IMG/VR virus record: IMGVR_UViG_3300047358_000026
Span: 1 to 31,342 of that record
Length of the DNA: 31,342 nucleotides
Source: a virus
Reading direction: 5' to 3' (one strand)
The translations under genes were made by a program, and so were the position numbers. Below, piece after piece: positions 23,246 through 29,892 of this stretch. The first letter of the stretch is position 1. Every line of letters begins with the position of its first letter. The notes beneath the pieces were generated by a model. That model was not told where the DNA came from. It ran no database searches and saw nothing but the letters and a program-made list of their open reading frames with translations.

Positions 23246-24688
23246 ATGGCTTTAACAAAAGCACACAACCGGCTTGTATCTGGATCAACGAAGAACGTCG
23301 TTGACTACGGTGCAACTGGTGACGGCAGTACGGATGACACCACTGCTATACAGGCATCTATTACGTCTACCTACGGCAACGAGGTAAGCACTGGTAATAC
23401 CCTGAACCTCCCTCGCGGTGTGTTTAAGACTAGTGCCACTGTAGAGGTCAACAACAGCGGTCAAACGTACAACGTAGACAACATCACTCTGAAGGGGGCG
23501 GGGCGGCAGAGCACTGTTATCGACACCGCTGCGGCTACATCAGGGCCGGGCATTGAGTTGGTTAAGGGTATTTTCAACCACGTTTCTGACCTGACGGTAC
23601 TGAACGCTACAACATCCGGTATCAACATAGAGTCTGTTGGCAACTCGTTTGCTTCCAACCGTAATAGCTTTGACAAGGTGCAAGTGAAGTCTAGCGGCAC
23701 TGACGGCTTTGCGTTTGAGCGATCCTACTTAGGCAAGGTATCGGGCTGCAACTCGGAGGAGAACACGCAAAACGGGTTCTATCATAACTTCGAGATCCAC
23801 ACGTCATGGACGCTGGACAACAACTACGGCAGGCTGAACGGCACGCCTGATCCCTCTGCGCCTACCTTCTACACCCACGCAGGGTTCAAGAGTGACTTTA
23901 ATGTTTACTCGTCCTACATCTCTAACGCGGCGGATGAGAACCGATACGGCTACCACATACTAGGCAACCGTGGCGTGTCGTTTGTTTCTAACGGTGCTGA
24001 GTTTAACGCTAGGGCAGGATTCTTTTTTGAGTCTGGGTCTAGCTATGAAGCTAACTGGGTTTCTGGTATAGGCAATGTTGGTAGCGGTAACAACAAGCAG
24101 AACAACGGGTTTGCAAACCACACTCACGTTAAAGCAGCCGACATTACTACAAACTTCGTTGTTCAGAAGCAGCCTGTATCCTTAGCTACTACTGTCGGTG
24201 GAACCTATGACTTCATCGCTACAGGACAGGGCGCTAAGTTAGTTCTCGAAGACCCGCTGATGCAGAACTCAGGGGCGAGGGCGTTTGATAGCGGCTTCAT
24301 CCAGACCAACTACACCGCCCCCAAGCTGATTTACAGCAAGGCGTTCTCTGCATCTGGGGCACAAACATTGACTGCGCTAGACAGTTCGCTGGGCACAAGC
24401 AATGACTTCTCAGGAGAGATACTTATTACTGCCTGTAACAGTGCATTTGGAACTACAGGCGCTATCGGCTCTGCTATCTACAAGCTATTAATTAGCAAGA
24501 CTGCCGTAGCCGGTGAGCAAGTTGTTGAGATTGCCAAGCTAGGATTGGTGGCAGGATCTGCTGCTAACCACCCCTCGTTTACATTTACTGTATCGTCAGG
24601 GAATCTTGTGGCTACGCCCGTTGGCTCTACTGCTGGCAACTTCTGGTTTGCGCTAGAGAAGGTCGGCGGCAACTTCATTTTTGAGTAA
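23246..24688 (+). CDS. Tail spike with pectate-lyase-type beta-helix
   Basis: A 480-residue protein. Residues 17-38 carry NVVDYGATGDGSTDDTTAIQ, the signature of the pectate lyase superfamily 3 / tailspike beta-helix. Successive rungs follow with regular Asn, Gly and Ser turns (ITLKGAGRQSTVIDTAA, VSDLTVLNATTSGINI, GYHILGNRGVSFVSNGA). From about residue 340 a separate beta domain, possibly trimerising or binding, is present. Such spikes bind and often cleave capsule or O-antigen polysaccharide; no catalytic residues can be named by eye. AGGAGCG before the ATG is the ribosome binding site. Confidence 0.85.
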   Translation: MALTKAHNRLVSGSTKNVVDYGATGDGSTDDTTAIQASITSTYGNEVSTGNTLNLPRGVFKTSATVEVNNSGQTYNVDNITLKGAGRQSTVIDTAAATSGPGIELVKGIFNHVSDLTVLNATTSGINIESVGNSFASNRNSFDKVQVKSSGTDGFAFERSYLGKVSGCNSEENTQNGFYHNFEIHTSWTLDNNYGRLNGTPDPSAPTFYTHAGFKSDFNVYSSYISNAADENRYGYHILGNRGVSFVSNGAEFNARAGFFFESGSSYEANWVSGIGNVGSGNNKQNNGFANHTHVKAADITTNFVVQKQPVSLATTVGGTYDFIATGQGAKLVLEDPLMQNSGARAFDSGFIQTNYTAPKLIYSKAFSASGAQTLTALDSSLGTSNDFSGEILITACNSAFGTTGAIGSAIYKLLISKTAVAGEQVVEIAKLGLVAGSAANHPSFTFTVSSGNLVATPVGSTAGNFWFALEKVGGNFIFE

Positions 24689-24697
24689 GAGGTAATC

Positions 24698-24952
24698 ATG
24701 TCTTTTGTACAAAACGATTTGCGCGCCATTGGTGGCTCTGCTGACGGAGCCGTCACATGGGAATACACCACTGATAGCACCCCGAGTGAGGTGGCTAACG
24801 AGGCTAACTACTTCGGTTCCGCATCTAGCTTGCTGTCGGTAGGTGACACGCTGTTCATCAAGTCAGGACAACCGCTCGGTATGAGCGCGGTTATAACGCA
24901 AAGCGACGGTGACCAAGTTCAACTTGGGTCTGTTGCAGAAATCACAATTTAG
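24698..24952 (+). CDS. Small structural-type hypothetical protein
   Basis: An 84-residue beta-rich protein: MSFVQNDLRAIGGSADGAV, an aromatic strand, ANEANYFGSASSLLSVGDT and a C-terminal SVAEITI strand. It is similar in style to the small post-capsid protein at 10836 (both have 'NYF' and a 'VGD/VND' strand), possibly a related domain reused in the adsorption module. No family named. It lies between the spike and the spike-base gene, ten bases after the spike stop, with AGAGG before the ATG. A spike-tip or fibre-associated role is inferred from place only. Confidence 0.7.
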   Translation: MSFVQNDLRAIGGSADGAVTWEYTTDSTPSEVANEANYFGSASSLLSVGDTLFIKSGQPLGMSAVITQSDGDQVQLGSVAEITI

Positions 24953-24963
24953 AGAGGTTCAAG

Positions 24964-25236
24964 ATGGGTAATCCATTCAGAGGTGTAGACGGTCAGTTAA
25001 ACGGTAGCGTCTACGACATGGTTCCGGTTACACCGGCAAACGGGTCAGACAACGTAGGCACTGGTAACATTGCTATTGGTCTATACATTACGGGTGAGGG
25101 TAACGTCTCGTTCCACACTAAAGACGGTGTGACTCGGACTGTGGCTGTACCTGATAATTTCTATCTGATCTGCTCGGTGAAGCGAGTCCTCAGTACAGGG
25201 ACTACTGCCACCGGCATCCATGCAATGGTGGTCTAA
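24964..25236 (+). CDS. Spike base-like protein (GTA RCAP_rcc01079 type)
   Basis: A 90-residue protein whose pattern is that of the spike base proteins first named in the Rhodobacter gene transfer agent: YDMVPVTPANGSDNVGTG, LYITGEGNVSFHTKDG, VPDNFYLICSVKRVLSTGTT and a final IHAMVV. These form a small beta domain at the foot of head or tail spikes. The start has GAGAGGTTCAAG before the ATG. It stops immediately before the second glycine-rich adhesin, suggesting that this protein anchors that adhesin to the virion. Confidence 0.78.
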   Translation: MGNPFRGVDGQLNGSVYDMVPVTPANGSDNVGTGNIAIGLYITGEGNVSFHTKDGVTRTVAVPDNFYLICSVKRVLSTGTTATGIHAMVV

Positions 25237-26151
25237 ATGCTAAGTGCTAACGTAAGCGCGTTCTCTATGCGTAAAGCTGTAGGTGCTGGGGGCGGCCCAG
25301 TTCCTTACGTCTTAGAGGTATACGCCATAGCTGGCGGTGGAGTGGGGGCTACTTGGTATTATGCTTCTGGCGGCGGTGCCGCTGGCCAATACTTAACAGG
25401 CACAGTAACGGAACCACCGGCGGGTTTGAATTACACCGTCTACATAGGCGGTGGCTCTTCAGCACAAAACTCAAACTATAATCAGGGTGCCACAGGAGGC
25501 GGTACTTATTTTTATCGCTCTTCTGGGGGTTCTACGCTTGAATTGTATGCATTCGGTGGTGGCGGCGGCGCCATTAATCAGCCCTCCTCGTCAGGCGCAG
25601 GCGGCGGCGGTGGTGGTGGCGGTAGGGGTAACTCAGCGTGGCCCGGGTTGGTGCATTCAAATGGTTACTATGGCGGTGATGGAAATTTAGGCGGCGCATA
25701 CAATGGCGGTGGCGGGGCTGGCACAGGCGGTGATGGCGTAGATGCTGGGAATGTGGAGCTAGTTGGCGCTGCTGGTGGGCCGGGGTATACATGGCTTGAC
25801 GGCGTGACCCGTGGTGGAGGTGGCGGTGGCGCTACCGGAAAAAGATCTAACGTCGAAGCTGGGAATAACGCTGGCGCTGGTGGTTCAGGCGGCGGCGGTA
25901 AGGGTGCATCGGTAACTTGGACTTATAAAGTTAACGGAACTAACGCAACGGTGAATACTGGATCTGGTGGAGGTGGTGGAGGTCGAACCCTTAACACTTA
26001 CAGCGTAGTGGGTATGCCGGGTAACGGCGCTTCAGGTGTAGCGATTGTTAGATACCAAGGAGGGCAACGGGGCACAGGCGGAACCATTACATCCTCTGGG
26101 GGTTACACCTACCATACGTTCACTTCTAGTGGCACGTTTACTACGGCATAG
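25237..26151 (+). CDS. Glycine-rich adhesin (second copy)
   Basis: A 304-residue protein starting MLSANVSAFSMRKAVGAGG with the strand YVLEVYAIAGGG, followed by strong glycine runs (GAGGGGGGGGRGN, GGGGGGATGKRSN, GSGGGGGGRTLNT) and the terminal signature ASGVAIVRYQGGQRGTG, GYTYHTFTSSGTFTT. The 'YTyhtFtssGtFt' ending is common in glycine-rich phage domains. The ATG abuts the preceding stop (TAAATG), so it is coupled to the spike base gene. It differs fully in the variable runs from the first adhesin, so the phage has two candidate receptor-binding glycine-rich proteins. Confidence 0.82.
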   Translation: MLSANVSAFSMRKAVGAGGGPVPYVLEVYAIAGGGVGATWYYASGGGAAGQYLTGTVTEPPAGLNYTVYIGGGSSAQNSNYNQGATGGGTYFYRSSGGSTLELYAFGGGGGAINQPSSSGAGGGGGGGGRGNSAWPGLVHSNGYYGGDGNLGGAYNGGGGAGTGGDGVDAGNVELVGAAGGPGYTWLDGVTRGGGGGGATGKRSNVEAGNNAGAGGSGGGGKGASVTWTYKVNGTNATVNTGSGGGGGGRTLNTYSVVGMPGNGASGVAIVRYQGGQRGTGGTITSSGGYTYHTFTSSGTFTTA

Positions 26152-26159
26152 GATAAGTC

Positions 26160-26525
26160 ATGGCGCATTTTGCAAAAGTAGTTGATGGTATTGTTGAGAA
26201 CGTGATTGTTGCCGAGCAAGAGTTTGTTGACACTCAGGAAGGGACTTGGGTGCAGACCTCTTACAATACTCGCGAGGGTGTTCATCTGGGTCAGGACTTA
26301 GAGCCTGATGGCGGCGTGGCTTTACGCAAAAACTACGCTGGTATTGGGTTTACATACGACCCAGTGCGTGACGCATTTATCCCTCCCAAGCCCTTTCCTA
26401 GCTGGGTATTGGATGAAGACACTTGCTGTTGGAATCCTCCTGTACCTTATCCAGATGACGAATCGAGCGATAGTATTTATGAGTGGGATGAAGATAACGG
26501 TCAATGGGTAGAAATAGGAGACTGA
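26160..26525 (+). CDS. Conserved marine-phage protein
   Basis: A 121-residue acidic protein. The sequence MAHFAKVVDGIVENVIVAEQ, FVDTQEGTWVQTSYNT, LRKNYAGIGFTYDPVRDAF, IPPKPFPSWVLDEDTCCWN and PYPDD closely follows a family I know from cyanophages and other marine phages, where it lies near tail-fibre genes. Function is not established; it may be a fibre-associated structural part. It follows the adhesin by eight bases. A C-terminal acid tail (DESSDSIYEWDEDNGQW) is present. Confidence 0.82.
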   Translation: MAHFAKVVDGIVENVIVAEQEFVDTQEGTWVQTSYNTREGVHLGQDLEPDGGVALRKNYAGIGFTYDPVRDAFIPPKPFPSWVLDEDTCCWNPPVPYPDDESSDSIYEWDEDNGQWVEIGD

Positions 26526-26526
26526 C

Positions 26527-26676
26527 ATGGAATACATAATACTGGCCTTTAACATAGTGACGGCTGCTATAGCTATAGCATCGGTCATCTGTGCAACCAC
26601 GACTGCACCACAAGATAAGCCGTGGGCAATCACGGCGTACAAGATCCTGAACAAGATCGCGTTCAACAATGAGTGA
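26527..26676 (+). CDS. Small single-pass membrane protein
   Basis: A 49-residue ORF. Residues 3-23 (YIILAFNIVTAAIAIASVICA) form one membrane segment, followed by TTTAPQDKPWAITAYKIL. Phage proteins with a short N-terminal membrane span and a 'T-tP-dd--w--aYk-id-lAlN' tail are widespread and may assist lysis. TAGGAGAC ahead of the ATG is a strong ribosome binding site and the end overlaps the next gene by eight bases. Confidence 0.72.
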   Translation: MEYIILAFNIVTAAIAIASVICATTTAPQDKPWAITAYKILNKIAFNNE

Positions 26677-26950
26677 GAGCTTGCTTGATAGGATCGGTGT
26701 GTCTGGTTACAACAAACCAAAGAGGACACCGAAGCATCCGACCAAGTCGCACGTCGTTGTGGCTAAAGAGGGTGATAAGGTCAAGACCATCCGTTACGGT
26801 CAGCAAGGTGTAAGCGGCTCCCCTCCCAGCAAGAGTGAGTCTGAATCGGCAAGAAACAGGCGTGCATCGTTCAAGGCGAGACACGCAAGGAACATCCGCA
26901 AGGGCAAAATGTCTGCGGCATTCTGGGCTAACAAGAGTAAATGGACATGA
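26669..26950 (+). CDS. Conserved basic marine-phage protein
   Basis: A 93-residue strongly basic protein: SLLDRIGVSGYNKPKRTPKH, KSHVVVAKEGDKVKTIRYGQ, QGVSGSPPSKSESESARNRR and ASFKARHARNIRKGKMSAA, ending WANKSKW. The order of these motifs is that of a family found in cyanophages and other marine phages near the terminase, tail or lysis genes; it is probably a nucleic-acid-binding protein, since it carries many Arg and Lys. The exact function is unknown. It starts inside the previous gene and overlaps the next start. Confidence 0.82.
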   Translation: MSESLLDRIGVSGYNKPKRTPKHPTKSHVVVAKEGDKVKTIRYGQQGVSGSPPSKSESESARNRRASFKARHARNIRKGKMSAAFWANKSKWT

Positions 26951-27099
26951 GAAAACCTAAGAAGGGTTTGTACTACAACATTATGAAGAAGCGTGAGCGT
27001 ATTGCTGGCGGGTCTGGCGAGCGTATGCGTAAGCCCGGCACTGCTGGGGCACCCACGGCGAAAGCGTTTAAGGACTCGGCTAAGACAGCGAGAAGTTAA
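26947..27099 (+). CDS. Small basic protein (DUF6321-like pattern)
   Basis: A 50-residue ORF: MRKPKKGLYYNIMKKRER, IAGGSGERMRKPGTAGAPTA, KAFKDSAKTARS. The 'KKGL-yNI-kKReRI--GSGE-MRKPG-kGaPta--Fk-aAktA' pattern is known from marine phages and resembles DUF6321. It may bind nucleic acid because it is very basic. ATG 26947 overlaps the previous stop as ATGA; ATG 26941 is an alternative with two more residues. It ends TAATG with the next gene. Confidence 0.78.
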   Translation: MRKPKKGLYYNIMKKRERIAGGSGERMRKPGTAGAPTAKAFKDSAKTARS

Positions 27100-27332
27100 T
27101 GGACATGAACACGGCCTTCGATGTAGTTCTTGGTGGGCTGATGCTACTGGCGGGTTTCTTTATGAAGATATTTTGGGACATGCTACAGGGTACGCGCAGG
27201 GAACTGTACGACATGGAGCGTAGATCGACCGAGACCTATGTACGCCGCGATGACTACCGGGTGGACATGGCTGAACTACGGGATATGTTCAATCGAATCA
27301 TGCTCAAGCTGGACGAGAAGGCAGACAAGTGA
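27099..27332 (+). CDS. Small membrane protein with C-terminal coiled coil (XhlA/holin-like)
   Basis: A 77-residue protein with an N-terminal hydrophobic helix (FDVVLGGLMLLAGFFMKIFW, residues 7-26) and a charged helical remainder that ends ELRDMFNRIMLKLDEK. Its layout, one membrane segment plus a coiled-coil, recalls the XhlA/haemolysin-type holin partner found next to holins in several phages. It starts TAATG and ends GTGA with the true holin gene, so both belong to the lysis cassette. Function inferred. Confidence 0.7.
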   Translation: MDMNTAFDVVLGGLMLLAGFFMKIFWDMLQGTRRELYDMERRSTETYVRRDDYRVDMAELRDMFNRIMLKLDEKADK

Positions 27333-27700
27333 GCTTCTTCAATGCCATAGGGCCGATCGCCGATCTGGGTAGAACGTGGATCGAAGGCAAGGTTGCCAAG
27401 ACTAAAGCAAAGGCTGAGGCTGAGGCTGCGGTAATGATCAACCAATCGAAGAGTGCGGCTGATTGGGAAACCGCTATGGCTAGGGCTAGCAATACTAGTT
27501 GGAAAGACGAGTGGATCACCATTCTGTTTTCCATCCCATTGGTTCTAGCATTCGTACCCTCGGCTGTACCGTATGTGCGTGAGGGCTTCGCAGTTCTAGC
27601 GACCATGCCGCAGTGGTACCAGTACGGGTTGTCCGTAATCATCGCTGCATCCTTCGGTGTGAGGGGCGCGATAGGAATAATGAACAAGGTCAAGAAGTGA
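27329..27700 (+). CDS. Holin
   Basis: A 123-residue protein. After a helical N-terminus (IEGKVAKTKAKAEAEAAVMI) there is a W-KDEW motif (residue 58-62) followed by two membrane segments (ITILFSIPLVLAFVPSAVPY and LSVIIAASFGVRGAIGIM) and a basic end. The 'W-dE-i-il---P-v--fiP' pattern is typical of a phage holin family. It would form membrane holes letting the endolysin reach the cell wall. GTG start by GTGA overlap, with GAAGG before it; stop overlaps the endolysin start (TGATG). Confidence 0.85.
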   Translation: MSFFNAIGPIADLGRTWIEGKVAKTKAKAEAEAAVMINQSKSAADWETAMARASNTSWKDEWITILFSIPLVLAFVPSAVPYVREGFAVLATMPQWYQYGLSVIIAASFGVRGAIGIMNKVKK

Positions 27701-28047
27701 TGGACTATCTCTACTTCAAGCGTGAAGACTTCGACTGCCAAGAGACCGGCGAGAATGAGATGGACTCGGAGTTTATACGCAGGGTCGATGAGCTACGCTC
27801 TGCTGTTGGTAGGCCGCTGTACATCACGTCTGGATACCGCTCTCCCCGTCATAGTTTAGAAGTGAAGAAGTCAAAGCCTGGCACTCATGCACAGGGTATT
27901 GCTTGTGACATCGCAGTAGCTAACGGCGTGGAACGTAGGCAGTTAGTGAAGCAGGCGTTTTACCTTGGATTCCGCGGCATAGGGATTCACAAGGCATTTC
28001 TACACGTTGATATGCGCGAGACAGAACCTGTGTTATGGGTTTACTAA
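27700..28047 (+). CDS. M15-type peptidase endolysin
   Basis: A 115-residue enzyme. The zinc peptidase M15 (D,D-carboxypeptidase/L-Ala-D-Glu) pattern is complete: SGYRSPRHS (44-52), GTHAQGIACDI with H63 and D70, and HKAFLHVDMR with the third ligand H102 and neighbouring D104. It would cut cross-links or peptide stems in peptidoglycan; no signal peptide is present, so it relies on the holin. ATG 27700 by TGATG overlap is chosen; the upstream ATG at 27613 lies inside the holin gene. Confidence 0.92.
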   Translation: MDYLYFKREDFDCQETGENEMDSEFIRRVDELRSAVGRPLYITSGYRSPRHSLEVKKSKPGTHAQGIACDIAVANGVERRQLVKQAFYLGFRGIGIHKAFLHVDMRETEPVLWVY

Positions 28048-28050
28048 GGA

Positions 28051-28503
28051 ATGGTTCTTGAGCTAGGGGCTATCATCAGTGGCCTTAACATGGCCGCCTC
28101 TGCTCTAAACAAAACGGCTCAAGCAACTCAAGACCTCAGCCAGATCAGTGGCTACCTATCCGCACTAGCCGAGGGTCAGCACGATCTACAAAGACTACAA
28201 AACACCAAGACACTCAGCGCAGCCGATGCTGTCAAAGCGCAGTTAGCGAAGAAGGAAGCTGACGATGCGTTGGCACAAGTGCGCGAGGCATTCCTTTATT
28301 CGGGCAACGGTCAGTTGTGGGACGATGCGATGAAGGCAATGGCCGAGGCTCGCAAGGCTAGGGCTGCTGAGATCCGCCAGTTGGAGTTGGCTAGAAAGCG
28401 CAGGAAGAAAGAGCTAACCCAGCTAGCCATTGTCATCGCTGTCTCTGTTGGCCTCATCCCCATCGCTATCATGCTCGCTATCTGGCTGATCTTCCAGATA
28501 TGA
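28051..28503 (+). CDS. C-terminally anchored coiled-coil membrane protein; marine-phage type, lysis-associated
   Basis: A 150-residue protein: a long, mostly helical part (LGAIISGLNMAASALNKTA, LSAADAVKAQLAKKEADD) and the motif YSGNGQLWDDAMKAMAEARK, a basic KRRKKE stop-transfer-like patch, and a C-terminal hydrophobic segment (LTQLAIVIAVSVGLIPIAIM, extending to residue 149). It resembles a conserved family in marine phages lying near lysis genes. With a coiled coil and terminal membrane span it might act like a spanin, but a periplasmic orientation cannot be proven. It starts three bases after the endolysin stop. Confidence 0.72.
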   Translation: MVLELGAIISGLNMAASALNKTAQATQDLSQISGYLSALAEGQHDLQRLQNTKTLSAADAVKAQLAKKEADDALAQVREAFLYSGNGQLWDDAMKAMAEARKARAAEIRQLELARKRRKKELTQLAIVIAVSVGLIPIAIMLAIWLIFQI

Positions 28504-28589
28504 AGCCGCTGTTAGGGAGTGTGGTTTGCGTGGCAGCTATGATCGCCGGTATCTTCGTGGCTGTCTGGTTCGCCTCGATATTGTTTTAG
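28500..28589 (+). CDS. Tiny membrane peptide, last gene of the late operon
   Basis: A 29-residue ORF with a single hydrophobic span (VCVAAMIAGIFVAVWFASIL). The ATG overlaps the preceding stop as ATGA, so it would be translated by coupling. Short single-span peptides are found at ends of lysis cassettes; it may be a pinholin-like or regulatory peptide. The sequence alone cannot tell. It overlaps by four bases, tail to tail, the HTH gene on the opposite strand. Confidence 0.5.
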   Translation: MKPLLGSVVCVAAMIAGIFVAVWFASILF

Positions 28590-28867
28590 GCTAGGTTCGT
28601 CGGCGCAGGCCACGATGTCCGCTTAACTAGCAGGTGAATCTTGTAGCGTGTCACCTTCAGTTCGTCCGCAATCCACCGAGTGGTCTTTTTTTGACGTTGC
28701 CATTCCCATATCTGCCGCTTGGTTGCCTCACTGAACGGGGCGCTGACGTTGGCTAACCTGTAATCGAGATACTCACGCTGCAGTCTTTCTTGCGCTTTGA
28801 TGGCTTTGTAAAACAAGTCTACCGGCTCGTCTTGAAGTTCGTGTGTCTCTCGTGGCACTTCTTGCAT
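28586..28867 (-). CDS. Small HTH protein
   Basis: A 93-residue charged protein. Residues 50-84 carry the DNA-binding part: TKRQIWEWQRQKKTT, then RWIADELKVTRYKIHLLVKR, a clear helix-turn-helix with the recognition helix at KVTRYKIH. The N-terminal half (VDLFYKAIKAQERLQREYLD) is helical. The ATG at 28867 overlaps the upstream gene by 49 bases; a TTG at 28816, just after the upstream stop, would begin at residue 18 and is a fair alternative. Being the last gene of the leftward operon, it may regulate replication or late genes. Confidence 0.7.
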   Translation of the reverse strand: MQEVPRETHELQDEPVDLFYKAIKAQERLQREYLDYRLANVSAPFSEATKRQIWEWQRQKKTTRWIADELKVTRYKIHLLVKRTSWPAPTNLA

Positions 28868-29010
28868 CGGCGCTGGCTACCCTTGGTCATCTCCGCTGTG
28901 GGGAATAGGTTCTTACAATTCAGGCAGACGTTCAAGTCGCGTGGCACATTCGATGGTAGCTGCTGAATCTCACCACCGTTGGCTAAGAATTCTTTGAGTG
29001 CGTCGTTCAT
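28819..29010 (-). CDS. Small zinc-ribbon-like protein
   Basis: A 63-residue protein with two CxxC pairs, CLNCKNLFP and RRCKKCHERH, spaced about 17 residues apart, typical of a zinc ribbon in nucleic-acid-binding proteins. The N-terminal part is a helix (NDALKEFLANGGEIQ). AAGGAAAACCG precedes the ATG and it overlaps the upstream stop as ATGA. Function unknown; a role with the replication proteins is suggested by the operon. Confidence 0.72.
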   Translation of the reverse strand: MNDALKEFLANGGEIQQLPSNVPRDLNVCLNCKNLFPTAEMTKGSQRRCKKCHERHTNFKTSR

Positions 29011-29468
29011 CGGTTTTCCTTTTGGACAATGGCAAAGCCTACGTTTCCTAGCTTAGATTTAATGGGGAACTGCGGGCCGAGCATGTCATCAACCCGGTCA
29101 ACCTCCTGTTTAATCCACGACGGGAGAGGGTCAGGACACGGCACTGGCTTACCGTTGTACTCCACGCCATGCTTGTGCTCGAGGTAGCGCGTAGCTATTT
29201 CTTCGCTCATGCTAGTTTTATTGGTCTTGCCCTCGCCTCCCTCCGTCTTGCTCGTCGATAGCTTGTTGAGCTTCTTGCGAATGTCGGCGGGTGATGGGAA
29301 CGTCGATTGCTCCTCAGTCAACTGACCTAGGGCTTCGGTCATCATCGTGACACTCTCCCGCGAAAACGCTTGGTAATGAACCTTCCCAAGCTCAGGCCAA
29401 TCTCTTTGCTTAAACGGGTGAAGGGCAAACCATTGCCCGTAGAGTGCTGTGAATTCGTGCTTATCCAT
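29007..29468 (-). CDS. Hypothetical replication-region protein
   Basis: A 153-residue protein. The first 70 residues (EFTALYGQWFALHPFKQRDW, YQAFSRESVTMMTEALGQL, then STFPSPADIRKKL) have the helical shape and 'FPs-aeI---l' ending seen in phage helicase-loader or replication-accessory proteins. A linker rich in Lys, Thr and Ser follows and a C-terminal part with PDPLPSWIKQEVDRVDD. The identification is weak. AAGGAAC before the ATG is the ribosome binding site. It sits between the SSB-tailed gene and the zinc protein, after a 145-base gap. Confidence 0.7.
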   Translation of the reverse strand: MDKHEFTALYGQWFALHPFKQRDWPELGKVHYQAFSRESVTMMTEALGQLTEEQSTFPSPADIRKKLNKLSTSKTEGGEGKTNKTSMSEEIATRYLEHKHGVEYNGKPVPCPDPLPSWIKQEVDRVDDMLGPQFPIKSKLGNVGFAIVQKENR

Positions 29469-29613
29469 ATTGTTCCTTGGTTAAGTGCGCCAGTCGATGG
29501 TGTTAATGTGTGAATCAATGCGGGCACAAGCACACCATCTAATTCTCGTATCCCTTACGGGAGGCTGACGCTGGCGCTCGCCTGCCCGGAAAGTTTCCCG
29601 CCACACAATATTT
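29469..29613 (-). other. Non-coding gap within the leftward operon
   Basis: The only sizeable gap in the leftward block. I see no ORF with a ribosome binding site, no clear promoter and no T-tailed hairpin. It contains GC-rich inverted stretches (around GGCGCTCGCCTGCC, 29573-29586) that could be an origin, processing or control region, but nothing specific can be supported. Confidence 0.35.
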
Positions 29614-29892
29614 TCAGAAAGGTATGTCCTCGTCCAGACTCTCGAATGGATTAGACTGCGCTGGCTGCGACGGTCGCGCTCGGTTCGGGTCTGGCTTCCA
29701 AGTATCTACCTCGGCGTACCACTTACCCGACTTAGCCTCCTTTACCTGCAAGTTGATCCATTCCTCCGACTGGCCTTGCAGCCAAGCCATGACTTCCTGC
29801 CGCTTTATGCTGAGTCCAAACTTAACGAAGTCGGGAGCCTTGTCGCTTGGTGGCTTCACATACAAGCCCTGCGCGAATACTTTATCTGTCAT
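29614..29892 (-). CDS. Small SSB-tailed protein (probable ssDNA-binding protein)
   Basis: A 92-residue protein. Its C-terminus ESLDEDIPF matches the acidic tip of bacterial SSB (DDDIPF), which recruits partner enzymes. A Pro/Arg/Gln/Ser-rich linker (DPNRARPSQPAQSNP) precedes it, and the body (VFAQGLYVKPPSDKAPDFVK, WINLQVKEAKSGKWYAEVDT) is a beta-rich fold of about 65 residues, shorter than a normal SSB OB domain. It is best seen as an ssDNA-binding protein used with the Rad52-like annealing protein. It overlaps the upstream stop as ATGA; GAGGTTTGT precedes the start. Confidence 0.78.
   Translation of the reverse strand: MTDKVFAQGLYVKPPSDKAPDFVKFGLSIKRQEVMAWLQGQSEEWINLQVKEAKSGKWYAEVDTWKPDPNRARPSQPAQSNPFESLDEDIPF

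Noticed and set aside
28570-28640. Bidirectional terminator at the convergent junction
   Set aside because: Looked for because the strands converge here, but no T-tailed hairpin is visible.
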